64,000 nt of DNA from CAVQGM01 sp963712065 (GCA_963712065.1 CAVQGM010000002.1:1550001-1614000); one strand, 5' to 3'. Counted from the first letter of the stretch, positions 11,240-18,960 are shown. Notes: a model not told the origin generated them from the letters alone. Translations and numbers: made by a program.

Positions 11240-12832
11240 TCAGGGACCTTCCTGCACCGCCCGCGGCGACCCGGCGTCGATCCGCCAGGTCGCCTCGGTC
11301 CGGATGGGGCTGTCGACGTCTTGCACGTCGTCCAGCATCCGGAACCGGGCGGTCATCCGATCGGGTTCGAACGTCGCCGTCAGGTAGCCGTTGCCGTCGA
11401 GCTGCTGGCGGAGCTGCGGCGTTCGGGCCGTCACGTCGGCGTCGAACGGGATCGACGAGATGGCGGGAGAGAGCAGCTCGGTGGCCACGACCTCGCTCGT
11501 CTGGTCGAACGGCTGTCGGTGGAGGTCGAAGACCAGGCCGGCGTGGTAGTCGCCGGTGAGCACCACCGGGTTGCGCGTGCCGGCCAGTGCGTCGATCAGC
11601 CGGAGCCTCGCGTCGGGGAACCCGTCCCAGGAGTCGAGGTAGTACTCGGGCGCGCCGGCGGTGCCGGCGTCGACCCCCGACAGCGCCACCGGGTTCCCGA
11701 GGACGTTCCAGGTGGCGGTGCTCTGCGCCGCCACTTCGGCGAACCACGCCTCCTGCTCGGCTCCGAGCAAGCTCCGGTCGGCGGCCGTGCGGGCCGGGCA
11801 GTCGCCGACGTCGTCGACGGCTCCCGACCCGTCACGGCAGGGCGGCACGTCGGCGTGCTGGCGGGTGTCGAGCACGTAGATGCGGGCCAGGGCGCCCACG
11901 TCGACGACCTGGTGGACGTCGACCTCGGGACCGTCCGGGGGACCGATCCTCACCGGCAGGAACTCCCACCAGGCCCGGTAGGCCGCCGTCCGACGAGCGA
12001 GGACCACGTCGGACGGGAGCCCGGTCGGGTCGGTGTCGCCCATGTAGTTGTTGAGCACCTCGTGGTCGTCCCAGGTGCAGATGAACGGGAAGCGGGCATG
12101 GGCCGCCTGCAACGCCGGGTCGACCCGGTAGCTCGCGTAGCGCAGTCGGAAGTCGGCCAACGACTCGGGGATCCGCTCGGGCTCCGCGATCTCGCCCGGG
12201 TACTCGTAGATGTAGTCGCCGAGGAACAGGACCACGTCGAGATCCTCGTCGACCATGTGGCGGTAGGCGCCGTACCGACCCGAGTCGATCCACTGGCAGT
12301 TGGCCACCGCCAGCGAGAACCGGTCGGGTGAGGCACCGGCGGCCGGCAGGGTGCGGGTGCGTCCGACCGGGCTCACCTGGTCGCCGACCACGAAGCGGTA
12401 CCAGTGGTCGGTTGCCGGATCGAGGCCGGTGGCCTCGACGTGCAAGCTGTGGCCCGATCCCGGCTCGGCCGTCGCCACCCCGCCGGCCACGACGTCGGCG
12501 AACGACTCGTCGGTCGCCACCTCCCAGCGCACGTCGACGTCCCGCGCGGGCATGCCGCCGAGGCCGTCCGAGGCGAGGGGCTCCGGCGCCAGGCGGGCCC
12601 ACAGGATCACCGAGTCGGCACGGGGGTCGCCGGAGGCGACGCCGAGCGCGAACGGGTCACCCGACAGGTCGACCGTGTCCACGACGGCGGGGACGCCCGT
12701 GGTCGATCCCACGGCTCCCTGGCCCCCGGTGTCGCCGTCGCTGCTGCAGGCGGCCAGGGCCACCACCGACGCCGCCCCGATGATGAGCTCGCGCCGGCCG
12801 ATGAGCGGCCCGTCGACCCGATGCTCCCCCAC
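11240..12832 (-). CDS. phoD: PhoD-type alkaline phosphatase/phosphodiesterase, Tat lipoprotein
   Basis: Protein of 530 residues. The N-terminus has a twin-arginine motif (GRRELIIGAAS) and a lipobox ending ALAAC, so it should be exported folded by Tat and lipid-anchored. A fibronectin-like domain (residues about 45-165) is followed by the PhoD phosphoesterase core with FLGDYIYEYPG, TWDDHEVLNNY and TGDYHAGLV, which bind Ca/Fe. It releases phosphate from phosphodi- or monoesters. The GTG at 12832 is preceded by GGAGGAG at 7 bases; the frame is open further upstream but without homology. Confidence 0.88.
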   Translation of the reverse strand: MGEHRVDGPLIGRRELIIGAASVVALAACSSDGDTGGQGAVGSTTGVPAVVDTVDLSGDPFALGVASGDPRADSVILWARLAPEPLASDGLGGMPARDVDVRWEVATDESFADVVAGGVATAEPGSGHSLHVEATGLDPATDHWYRFVVGDQVSPVGRTRTLPAAGASPDRFSLAVANCQWIDSGRYGAYRHMVDEDLDVVLFLGDYIYEYPGEIAEPERIPESLADFRLRYASYRVDPALQAAHARFPFICTWDDHEVLNNYMGDTDPTGLPSDVVLARRTAAYRAWWEFLPVRIGPPDGPEVDVHQVVDVGALARIYVLDTRQHADVPPCRDGSGAVDDVGDCPARTAADRSLLGAEQEAWFAEVAAQSTATWNVLGNPVALSGVDAGTAGAPEYYLDSWDGFPDARLRLIDALAGTRNPVVLTGDYHAGLVFDLHRQPFDQTSEVVATELLSPAISSIPFDADVTARTPQLRQQLDGNGYLTATFEPDRMTARFRMLDDVQDVDSPIRTEATWRIDAGSPRAVQEGP

Positions 12833-12899
12833 TGCTCGACTCCTCCGGGCCCCGCTTCCCCGTCGGTGACCCCTCCCCGAGCAGCACTCTAGGACGCGA

Positions 12900-12929
12900 C
12901 ACGGGGGAGGCCTGAAGACCTCCCCCGTG
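12900..12929 (-). terminator. 11-bp perfect hairpin before phoD
   Basis: Arms 12900-12910 and 12919-12929 pair perfectly (CACGGGGGAGG with CCTCCCCCGTG) around an 8-base loop. It sits between the mini-ORF and the phoD start, 68 bases upstream of the GTG. It could be an intrinsic terminator or attenuator. One arm is CCTCC-rich and could also pair with Shine-Dalgarno sequences in the same transcript. Confidence 0.55.
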
Positions 12930-13040
12930 CACGTTCGTTGGAAAGACCGGATGTCGGTTGCTACCGGGAGGGACGAGGCCCCGGCCCGTGTCATCCGGCG
13001 GTGGACTGGTTGGACTCCACCAAGTGGTCCAGCGAGCCGC

Positions 13041-13085
13041 TCAGCGGCCAGCCACCTCCAGGGTCCCGTAACTACCGTCGATCAT
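13041..13085 (-). CDS. Possible 14-residue leader peptide with a very strong Shine-Dalgarno
   Basis: ATG at 13085 opens MIDGSYGTLEVAGR and then TGA. AGAAAGGAGGTGG ends 6 bases before it, with GGAGGT centred at optimal distance, the strongest ribosome site in the window. The peptide matches nothing I recognise. It may be a regulatory leader for phoD, or the start of a conserved small gene whose frame is disrupted: the same TGA-interrupted frame stays open downstream. Confidence 0.35.
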   Translation of the reverse strand: MIDGSYGTLEVAGR

Positions 13086-13117
13086 GCTTGGACCACCTCC
13101 TTTCTCTGGTAGCGGAG

Positions 13118-13123
13118 ATGGTA
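13118..13123 (-). promoter_or_regulatory. Possible -10 box (TACCAT) of the phoD leader
   Basis: TACCAT on the minus strand lies about 30 bases before the mini-ORF ATG, placing transcription start shortly before the AGAAAGGAGG ribosome site. No clear -35 is visible. Confidence 0.3.
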
Positions 13124-13170
13124 GCGAAACCTCCCGGGACCGTGGCGACCTTTGCGCGGATTCCCGGGCC

Positions 13171-13635
13171 TCAGGAGGTGGGCGCGGTCGGGTCGGGTGG
13201 CGGAGGCACCTCCGTGCCGATGGCCCCGATGGCGGTGAGGTAGTCGATCCCCGCCTCGACGACCTCGAGCACCTGCACGTCGTCGACCTGGACCCCCGCC
13301 TCCGACGCCCGGCCGAGCACGTAGGCCACTCCCTCGTCCTCGCCGGCGACGATCGGCCCGCTCGGCCGGGCCTCGAGGTCGTGGTCGCTCTCGGCCGCCA
13401 CGCCCTTCAGCTCGAGGTAGTCGAGGTACCAGCCGAGCACCGACCGCACGTCGTCGTAGCTGAGCACGGCGGTGAGGTCGTCGGGCAGGCGGTCGGCCAC
13501 GTAGTGCACGGCCTCGTCGAGGTCGAACACCGACGTGGGCGGCTCCTCGGATAGCCGGCCGGTGACGCCCCCGACGGCGACGAGGCCGATGGCCACGACC
13601 AGCACGGCGGCCACGACGACGAAGAGGACGATCAT
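13171..13635 (-). CDS. Membrane-anchored hypothetical protein
   Basis: Protein of 154 residues. Residues 1-25 (IVLFVVVAAVLVVAIGLVAVGG) form one N-terminal membrane anchor. The rest is acidic and probably soluble, with DLDEAVHYVADRLPDDL and VRSVLGWYLDYLELKG helices and a proline-rich end (VPPPPDPTAPTS). No family recognised. The ATG is supported by TAGCCT 8 bases upstream. Confidence 0.72.
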   Translation of the reverse strand: MIVLFVVVAAVLVVAIGLVAVGGVTGRLSEEPPTSVFDLDEAVHYVADRLPDDLTAVLSYDDVRSVLGWYLDYLELKGVAAESDHDLEARPSGPIVAGEDEGVAYVLGRASEAGVQVDDVQVLEVVEAGIDYLTAIGAIGTEVPPPPDPTAPTS

Positions 13636-13643
13636 CGCCAGTC

Positions 13644-13649
13644 AGGCTA
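13644..13649 (-). promoter_or_regulatory. Leaderless -10 box (TAGCCT)
   Basis: TAGCCT on the minus strand ends 8 bases before the ATG at 13635, with no Shine-Dalgarno between. Confidence 0.5.
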
Positions 13650-13726
13650 GGGCCGCGACGACACGCTGCCGCTTCCGCTCCCCACCGCTCGGGCGCGGCC
13701 GGCCACCCGGCACGGGCCGACCGGGC

Positions 13727-14842
13727 TCAGATGCCGATGCGCTGGGCGAGCAGCTCGCGGTGGTAGGTCGGGTCGCCGAACAGCAGCTCGGAGCTCTTGG
13801 CCCGCTTGAAGTAGAGGTGGGCGGGGTGCTCCCAGGTGAACCCGATGCCGCCGTGGATCTGGATGTTCTCGGCGGCGGCGTGGAAGTAGGCATCGGAGCA
13901 GTAGGCCTTGGCCAGGCTGGCGACCGAGGGCAACTCGTCGTTCATCTCCGACGCGCACCAGGCGGCGTAGTAGGCGGCCGACTTGGCCGACTCGACCTCG
14001 AGCAGCATGTCGGCGCACTTGTGCTTGATGGCCTGGAACGAGCCGATGGGCCGTCCGAACTGCACGCGCACCTTGGCGTACTCGACGGCCATGTCGAGGC
14101 AGCGCTGGGCGCCACCCACCTGCTCGGCGGCGAGGCCGACGGCAGCGAGGTCGAGCACGGTCGACAGCACGTCCCAGCCGGCGCCGTCGGTGCCGACCAG
14201 GCGACCCTCGACCCCGTCGAGCTCGAGCTTGGCCTGCTTGCGGGTCTGGTCCATGGTCGACAGCGGGATCCGGGTGAGCCCCGAGGCGTCGCCGTCGACG
14301 GCGAAGATCGACACACCGGCGCCGGTGCGGGCGGCGACGAGGATCAGGTCGGCGGTGTGGCCGTCGAGCACGAAGCTCTTGGTGCCCGACAGCATCCAGG
14401 TCCCGCCCGACTCGGTGGCGGTGGTCTCGATGCCCGACTCGTCCCACTTGCCGTTCGGCTCGGTGAAGGCGAGCGTGGCGATGGTCTCGCCGGAGGCGAT
14501 GCCCGGGAGGTAGGCCTTCTTGGCGGCGTCGTCACCCGACTGCAGCAGGGTGTTGGTGGCGAGCACGACGGTGGAGAAGAACGGGGCGCACAGCAGGAAC
14601 TTGCCCATCTCCTCGAGCACGACGGTGAGCTCGACGTAGCCGAAGCCCTGCCCCCCGAACTCCTCGGGCACGATCAGGCTCTGCAGCCCGAGCTGCTCGG
14701 CCATCTGCTGCCAGACATCGGGGTCGTAGCCCTGCTCGGTCTCCATCTGCTCCCGCACGGCCGTCTCGGGCGACTTGGCCTCGAGGAACTGACGGACGAT
14801 GTTGCGGAGCTCTTCCTGCTCCTCGCTGAAGGCGAAGTTCAC
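13727..14842 (-). CDS. Acyl-CoA dehydrogenase (FadE type, short form)
   Basis: Protein of 371 residues with the acyl-CoA dehydrogenase fold: FSEEQEELRNIVRQFLE at the N-terminus, LAFTEPNGKWD (flavin-binding strand), RVQFGRPIGSFQAIKHK and IQIHGGIGFTWEHP. The C-terminal segment AKSSELLFGDPTYHRE lacks the usual catalytic Glu context. This resembles the actinobacterial subunits that pair with a second FadE as heterotetramers in steroid or branched-chain degradation; that pairing is inference. GTG start with GGGGGA further upstream. A perfect palindrome lies 61 bases before the start. Confidence 0.88.
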   Translation of the reverse strand: MNFAFSEEQEELRNIVRQFLEAKSPETAVREQMETEQGYDPDVWQQMAEQLGLQSLIVPEEFGGQGFGYVELTVVLEEMGKFLLCAPFFSTVVLATNTLLQSGDDAAKKAYLPGIASGETIATLAFTEPNGKWDESGIETTATESGGTWMLSGTKSFVLDGHTADLILVAARTGAGVSIFAVDGDASGLTRIPLSTMDQTRKQAKLELDGVEGRLVGTDGAGWDVLSTVLDLAAVGLAAEQVGGAQRCLDMAVEYAKVRVQFGRPIGSFQAIKHKCADMLLEVESAKSAAYYAAWCASEMNDELPSVASLAKAYCSDAYFHAAAENIQIHGGIGFTWEHPAHLYFKRAKSSELLFGDPTYHRELLAQRIGI

Positions 14843-14902
14843 GGCTGGCGTCCCCCTGTGGACGGTGCTCGGTGGCGGCGTGCTCGGGCGCCGCCATTCT
14901 TA

Positions 14903-14920
14903 CTTGACCCTGCGGTCAAG
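14903..14920 (-). promoter_or_regulatory. Palindrome CTTGACC-N4-GGTCAAG, likely operator
   Basis: A perfect 7-bp inverted repeat with a 4-base spacer, 61 bases upstream of the acyl-CoA dehydrogenase start. Size and form resemble operators of TetR-family repressors that control fatty-acid and sterol genes. On the minus strand TAAGAAT follows directly and could be part of the promoter. No such regulator gene is adjacent. Confidence 0.45.
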
Positions 14921-14959
14921 AGCCACTCCGACGCCGTCCTCGGCGACGGCACGGGGCGG

Positions 14960-15484
14960 TCAGCTCACGATGACGAAGCTGCCCGACCACTGCCCGTAGG
15001 GCTGGGTGGCGACCCCGTTGCGGGTGGAGCCCTCGTAGGCGTCGAGGCCGGGGCGGATCTCGATCTCGACGGTGCCGCCGGCGCCGAAGGTGATCTTGCC
15101 GGCGTGCACGGCCGCGGTGCAGACCGAGGAGTCGTCGGTGTACACGTCGGTGCCCCACACGGTGTTCGCCGTGCCGCCGGCCGGGCAGGCGTAGGTGTAC
15201 CTGCGGCCGTCCTCGCCCCGGTACTGGGCGGCCACCGACGTCCACTCGCTCCGGTCGACCGGGCTGGCCGAGTCCCCGGCCAGGGTCGTGCCCGATCCGC
15301 CGTCGGCGGCGGCCTCGGTGGTCCCGGTCGAGGCCCTGGTCGTGGTCGTCGACTCGGCCTCGGTCGTCGAGCTGGCCGCCGCACTGGCGTCGGTCGAGGC
15401 CACGTCGCCGTCGTCGTCCGAGCTGCAGGCCGACAGCGCCACCATCGCCGCCGCCGCCATCAGGATCCCGATCGTCTTGCGCAT
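14960..15484 (-). CDS. Secreted lipoprotein with an LCCL domain
   Basis: Protein of 174 residues. Signal peptide with lipobox ALSAC at residue 20, then a Ser/Thr/Ala-rich linker to about residue 75, typical of actinobacterial surface lipoproteins. The last 90 residues read YACPAGGTANTVWGTDVYTD, SSVCTAAVHAGKITF and YEGSTRNGVATQPYG, matching the LCCL domain, with its paired cysteines and the AAVHAG core. LCCL domains probably bind lipids or polysaccharide. GGGAGG five bases before the ATG. Confidence 0.82.
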   Translation of the reverse strand: MRKTIGILMAAAAMVALSACSSDDDGDVASTDASAAASSTTEAESTTTTRASTGTTEAAADGGSGTTLAGDSASPVDRSEWTSVAAQYRGEDGRRYTYACPAGGTANTVWGTDVYTDDSSVCTAAVHAGKITFGAGGTVEIEIRPGLDAYEGSTRNGVATQPYGQWSGSFVIVS

Positions 15485-15534
15485 GGTTCCCTCCCCAGCG
15501 GGCCGCCTGCCCTCGTGGTGACCGTACTCCGTCG

Positions 15535-15540
15535 TACGCT
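15535..15540 (+). promoter_or_regulatory. Leaderless -10 box (TACGCT) of the MBL hydrolase
   Basis: TACGCT ends 7 bases before ATG 15548 with no Shine-Dalgarno between. Confidence 0.55.
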
Positions 15541-15547
15541 GAGCGGG

Positions 15548-16153
15548 ATGGGAACGCTGCACTACGCCGACGAGCAGGCCGAGATCCACAAGGTCGTCGT
15601 CGGCCCGATGGACAACAACGTGTTCGTCCTGCGCTGCACGCAGACCGGCGAGGCGGTGCTGATCGACGCCGCCAACGAGCACGAGCGCCTGCTCGAGCTG
15701 TGCGAACGGCTCGGGGTGCGCAAGGTGCTCGAGACCCACGGCCACTGGGACCACATCCAAGCGGTGCCCGCCGTGCGCGACGCCGGCTACGACGTGGGCG
15801 TCACCGCCGAGGACGCCGGGATGCTCGACTCCTACGACTTCGTGCTCGACGACGACAGCGTCATCGAGGTGGGTCGGCTGCGCCTGCGCACCATCGCGTC
15901 CCCCGGCCACACCCCGGGGTCGATGTGCTTCCGCCTCGAGGGCTCGCCCGTGCTCTTCTCCGGCGACACGCTCTTCCCCGGGGGCCCGGGCAACACCAGC
16001 TACGGCGGCGACTTCCCGACGATCATCGAGTCGATCGACGCGCTGCTGTTCCCGCTACCGCCCGAGACGATCGTGCTCCCCGGCCACGGCGACGACACCA
16101 CCATCGGCACCGAGCGCCCCCACCTGCAGGAGTGGATCGACCGGGGCTGGTGA
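15548..16153 (+). CDS. MBL-fold metallo-hydrolase, glyoxalase II-like
   Basis: Protein of 201 residues with the metal ligands of the metallo-beta-lactamase fold: THGHWDH (H-x-H-x-D-H), SPGHTPGSM, FSGDTLFPG and LPGHGDDTTIG. The size and the TLHYADEQAEIHKVVVG opening fit the short glyoxalase II-like thioesterases that hydrolyse S-acyl thiols; the substrate is not known. Its last 99 bases overlap the end of the convergent TauE gene. Confidence 0.88.
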   Translation: MGTLHYADEQAEIHKVVVGPMDNNVFVLRCTQTGEAVLIDAANEHERLLELCERLGVRKVLETHGHWDHIQAVPAVRDAGYDVGVTAEDAGMLDSYDFVLDDDSVIEVGRLRLRTIASPGHTPGSMCFRLEGSPVLFSGDTLFPGGPGNTSYGGDFPTIIESIDALLFPLPPETIVLPGHGDDTTIGTERPHLQEWIDRGW

Positions 16154-17056
16154 ACCGACGACCTCGGCTCGCGGGGCGACCCGGTCGGACCGCTCCGCCC
16201 GTTCGGCCCGGACCCGGCGGGCGGCCCGCACCACGAGGGCCACGCCGACGGCGGTGAGGGCGACGAGGGCGACGAGACGGGCCGGGCCCGGCACCTCGGC
16301 CCAGAGCAGGATCGTCCGGGCGTTGGTGACGAGGATCAGGGCGCCGACGAGGGTGCCCGACACGGCCGCCGGCAACACCCGCACCGCGTAGGCCGCCAGC
16401 GGCGCGGCGATGGCGCCGCCGACCAGCAGGGCGGCCACGATGCCGAAGTCGATGCCCTGGCGGCCGAGGGCGAGCAGGAAGCCGATCGAGGCCGACAGCG
16501 AGATCAGGAACTCCGAGGCCGAGGCCGAGCCGACCGCGGTGCGGGGCTCCATCCGCCCGATGGCCATGAGCGACGGGGTCATCACCGGCCCCCACCCGCC
16601 GCCCCCGACGGCGTCGAGGAAGCCGGCACCGGCACCGAGCGGCGCGAGGAACCGGCCCCGGACGTGGTCCTCCCGCACCGGTCGGCGCATCACCCCGAAG
16701 GCGAACCGGGCCAGCACGTACACGCCGAGCGCGAAGAGGATCCCGGCCACCAGGGGCCTGACCCAGTCGGCGGTGAGGTTGCCGAGCACGGTGGCGCCGG
16801 CGAAGGCCCCGACCGCTCCGGGAACGGCGATGAGGCGCACCGTGCGCCACCGGACGTTGCCGAACCGCCAGTGGGAGACGCCCGACACGAACGTGGTGCC
16901 GACCTCCGCCAGGTGGACGCTGGCCGAGGCGACCGCCGCGGTCGTGCCCGTGCTCAGCAGGAGGGTGGACGCGGTGACGCCATAGGCCATGCCGAGCGCG
17001 CCGTCGACCAGCTGGGCGACCAGCCCCACGACGGCGAACAGGAGCAACTTCCGCAC
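16055..17056 (-). CDS. TauE/SafE family sulfite or anion exporter
   Basis: Protein of 333 residues, of which residues 1-280 form about eight membrane helices with TauE/SafE features: VAQLVDGALGMAYGV, VHLAEVGTTFVSGVSHWRFGNV and FLDAVGGGGWGPVMTPSL. Members export sulfite, sulfoacetate or related anions. The last 50 residues are charged, unlike the family, and overlap the convergent MBL gene by 99 bases, so the true stop may have been lost. GTG start. Its promoter region shares a TGGGAA motif with the upstream Rrf2 regulator gene, suggesting a sulfur-responsive unit. Confidence 0.85.
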   Translation of the reverse strand: MRKLLLFAVVGLVAQLVDGALGMAYGVTASTLLLSTGTTAAVASASVHLAEVGTTFVSGVSHWRFGNVRWRTVRLIAVPGAVGAFAGATVLGNLTADWVRPLVAGILFALGVYVLARFAFGVMRRPVREDHVRGRFLAPLGAGAGFLDAVGGGGWGPVMTPSLMAIGRMEPRTAVGSASASEFLISLSASIGFLLALGRQGIDFGIVAALLVGGAIAAPLAAYAVRVLPAAVSGTLVGALILVTNARTILLWAEVPGPARLVALVALTAVGVALVVRAARRVRAERAERSDRVAPRAEVVGSPAPVDPLLQVGALGADGGVVAVAGEHDRLGR

Positions 17057-17121
17057 GCCAATCCCACTTTCCCTACGGACCGGGTGGGGAAGCTAACAGG
17101 ACGGGCCGCTTTGTCAACAAC

Positions 17122-17137
17122 CTGGATGGGAAAGCCC
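17122..17137. promoter_or_regulatory. CTGGATGGGAAAGCCC, possible Rrf2 site before the TauE gene
   Basis: The 16 bases match one arm of the large palindrome before the rrf2 gene (CTGGCTGGGAAGCCCC) except at few positions. They lie 66 bases before the TauE GTG. A shorter related string, GGTGGGGAAGC, occurs at 17084-17094. The repetition near both genes suggests a shared operator. Confidence 0.4.
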
Positions 17138-17170
17138 GAGATTCGGGGTGGCCCGGTCGACACCCGTCGA

Positions 17171-17632
17171 TCAGCGCCTGGCCCAGGCATCGGGGTCGCG
17201 GACCAACCTGGCCGCGGCGGACGGCAGCTTCCCGGCCGCGATGTCGGCCAGGGTGATCGTCTCGAGCACGCCCCGCAGCGCCGCCCGGGTCGCGATCCAG
17301 ACCTCCTGGAGGGAGCCGGCGCCGTCGGGATAGGTGACGTCCTCGGGCCGCTCCCCCCGCACGTTGGCGAGGGGCCCCTCGACGGCCCGGATCACGTCGG
17401 CCACGGTGACCTCCCCGGCCGGGCGGGCCAGCCAGTAGCCGCCCTCGGCCCCCCGCTGGCTGCGCACGATGCCCGAGAGGCGGAGCTCGGCGAGGATGTT
17501 CTCGAGGTACTTCACCGGGATCTGCTGCTGCCGGCCGATCTGGTCGCCCTTCAGCGGTCCCCCACCCGGTTGGGCGGCGGCCAACAGCGTGGCCGCCCGC
17601 ACCGCGTAGTCGACCTTCGCCGTCACCCGCAT
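17171..17632 (-). CDS. Rrf2-family transcriptional regulator, cysteine-free
   Basis: Protein of 153 residues with the Rrf2 winged helix (VTAKVDYAVRAATLLA, IPVKYLENILAELRLSGIVRSQRGAEGGYWLARP). Unlike IscR, NsrR or RsrR it has no cysteine, so it should not bind an Fe-S cluster by those ligands and is more like the cysteine-metabolism regulator CymR. The C-terminal VRGERPEDVTYPDG is usual in actinobacterial members. The TauE exporter gene downstream fits a sulfur role. A CATACT hexamer 6 bases before the ATG may be a weak leaderless -10. Confidence 0.87.
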   Translation of the reverse strand: MRVTAKVDYAVRAATLLAAAQPGGGPLKGDQIGRQQQIPVKYLENILAELRLSGIVRSQRGAEGGYWLARPAGEVTVADVIRAVEGPLANVRGERPEDVTYPDGAGSLQEVWIATRAALRGVLETITLADIAAGKLPSAAARLVRDPDAWARR

Positions 17633-17662
17633 CGCCCGAGTATGCCCCCCCGACCTCCCCTT

Positions 17663-17706
17663 CTGGCTGGGAAGCCCCGTGCCGGGGCACGGGGTTTCCC
17701 AGCCAG
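17663..17706. promoter_or_regulatory. 44-base near-perfect palindrome between rrf2 and a divergent gene
   Basis: Left arm 17663-17683 and right arm 17686-17706 are complementary over 21 bases with one mismatch; flanking C- and G-runs extend the symmetry imperfectly. It lies 30 bases upstream of rrf2 and about 60 before the divergent gene at 17769, and holds TGGGAA twice in opposite sense. It could be an autoregulatory operator or a hairpin. Confidence 0.5.
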
Positions 17707-17756
17707 ATCGGGGGTGAGGGGGTACGGCGGCGCGGGGGCGCAGGGCGTGGTGCGGG

Positions 17757-17762
17757 TACGGT
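17757..17762 (+). promoter_or_regulatory. Leaderless -10 box (TACGGT)
   Basis: TACGGT ends 6 bases before ATG 17769 with no Shine-Dalgarno. Confidence 0.55.
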
Positions 17763-17768
17763 GCGGCC

Positions 17769-18152
17769 ATGTCCGGTCCCGCCCTGCCGGCCGACGAGCG
17801 GCCGGTCGACCCCACCCCGGTGCACACGGCCGACCTGCCGCCGACGCCGATCCGCGACCGCAACATCCCGGCCGAGGCCTGGGTCGAGGCCCCACCCGAG
17901 CTGCTCCACCTCGGCGACGACATCGCCCAGCCCCTCGTCACCTACAAGCGCCGGCTCGGTCGCTGGCTCCTGTGGCGGGCCGGGCCGGCCAGCCGGGCCG
18001 ACGCCCGCTACCTGGCCGTGGACGCCGACGACCTGTCCCGCCAGTACGCCTTCCGCCTGTATCCCGACGGGTCCGGCGACGGCGAAGGCCCGAGCGGCGA
18101 GCGCCACGCCCGCTTCCGCTCATGGAAGGAGGACCTGAACGCGCACCCGTGA
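17769..18152 (+). CDS. Hypothetical protein before the SUF unit
   Basis: Protein of 127 residues, soluble, with no recognised domain. It reads TPIRDRNIPAEAWVEAPPEL, then VTYKRRLGRWLLWRAGPASRADARYLAVD and a short acidic and arginine-rich tail. The RWLLWRAGPASRADARY segment looks folded and conserved. It lies 62 bases upstream of sufC with the CCTAC-N5-TAGT operator between, so it has its own promoter and is probably not part of the SUF unit. Confidence 0.68.
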   Translation: MSGPALPADERPVDPTPVHTADLPPTPIRDRNIPAEAWVEAPPELLHLGDDIAQPLVTYKRRLGRWLLWRAGPASRADARYLAVDADDLSRQYAFRLYPDGSGDGEGPSGERHARFRSWKEDLNAHP

Positions 18153-18162
18153 GGCTGCTTGC

Positions 18163-18188
18163 ATTTCCCCTACCCGGATAGTGCAAAT
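18163..18188 (+). promoter_or_regulatory. SUF operator A (CCTAC-N5-TAGT) before sufC/sufS/sufU
   Basis: The 26 bases form a dyad: ATTT at the left end, CTA-N6-TAG in the middle and AAAT at the right end, with 20 of 26 positions symmetric. The same CCTAC-N5-TAGT core occurs before sufD and before sufB. Here it spans the expected -35 position of the TAGACT box at 18202, which suggests repression. Confidence 0.65.
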
Positions 18189-18201
18189 CGGGGGTCCTGC
18201 G

Positions 18202-18207
18202 TAGACT
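18202..18207 (+). promoter_or_regulatory. Leaderless -10 box (TAGACT) of sufC
   Basis: TAGACT ends 7 bases before ATG 18215, with no Shine-Dalgarno in GGCGGGC. Confidence 0.6.
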
Positions 18208-18214
18208 GGCGGGC

Positions 18215-18960
18215 ATGGCCGCCGCCCCCCTCTTCCAGATCGAGGACCTCCACGTCGTCACCGCCGACGAGCACCGCCACCCCATCCTGCGGGGCGTCGA
18301 CCTCATCGTGGCCGACGGCGAGGTGCACGCCCTGATGGGGCCGAACGGGTCGGGCAAGTCCACCCTCGCCTCCACCCTCATGGGCAGCCCGGAGTACGAG
18401 GTCACCCGGGGCCGGATCCTCTTCAAGGGCGACGACATCACCGACTGGGGTGCCGACGTCCGGGGCAAGGCCGGTGTCTTCCTCGCCTTCCAGTACCCGC
18501 AGGAGATCGCCGGCGTCTCGGTGCTCAACTTCCTCCGCCAGGCCCTCTCGGCCCGCAAGGGCATCGACCTGTCGATGCTCGAGCTGCGACTGGCGATCAT
18601 GGAGTGGATGGGCCGGCTCGACATGGACCCGTCGTTCGCCGACCGCTACCTCAACGAGGGGTTCTCGGGCGGTGAGAAGAAGCGCAACGAGGTGCTGCAG
18701 ATGGCCATCCTCGAGCCCGAGGTGGCCATCCTCGACGAGACCGACTCCGGCCTCGACATCGACGCCCTCAAGGTCGTGGCCAAGGGAGTGAACGAGGTCC
18801 GGGCCGCCCGCCCCGCCCTCGGCGTGCTGGCCATCACGCACTACCAGCGGTTGCTCGACTACCTGCAGCCCGACCGCGTGCACATCCTGGTCGACGGTCG
18901 TATCGTCGACTCCGGCGGCTCCGACCTGGCCGAGCGGCTCGAGCGCGAGGGCTACGACGC

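Larger units (their letters stand above)
12833..13170 (-). other. 338-base intergenic leader upstream of phoD
   Basis: No long conserved gene. It holds, in minus-strand order, a possible -10 box (TACCAT), an AGAAAGGAGGTGG Shine-Dalgarno, a 14-codon reading frame, an imperfect GGACCAC/GTGGAGTCC dyad near 13005-13030, a perfect 11-bp hairpin, and the phoD ribosome site. The layout looks like a leader or attenuator, but no known riboswitch was recognised. Confidence 0.5.

Noticed and set aside
13041..13085. TGA of the mini-ORF as a second selenocysteine codon.
   Set aside because: The frame beyond it (AARWTTWWSPTSPPP) has no known Sec motif, no conserved family and no suitable hairpin at the right distance.
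13091..13105. Plus-strand GACCACCTCCTTTCT resembles the 3-prime end of 16S rRNA.
   Set aside because: No other rRNA sequence lies upstream. It is simply the complement of a very strong Shine-Dalgarno on the minus strand.
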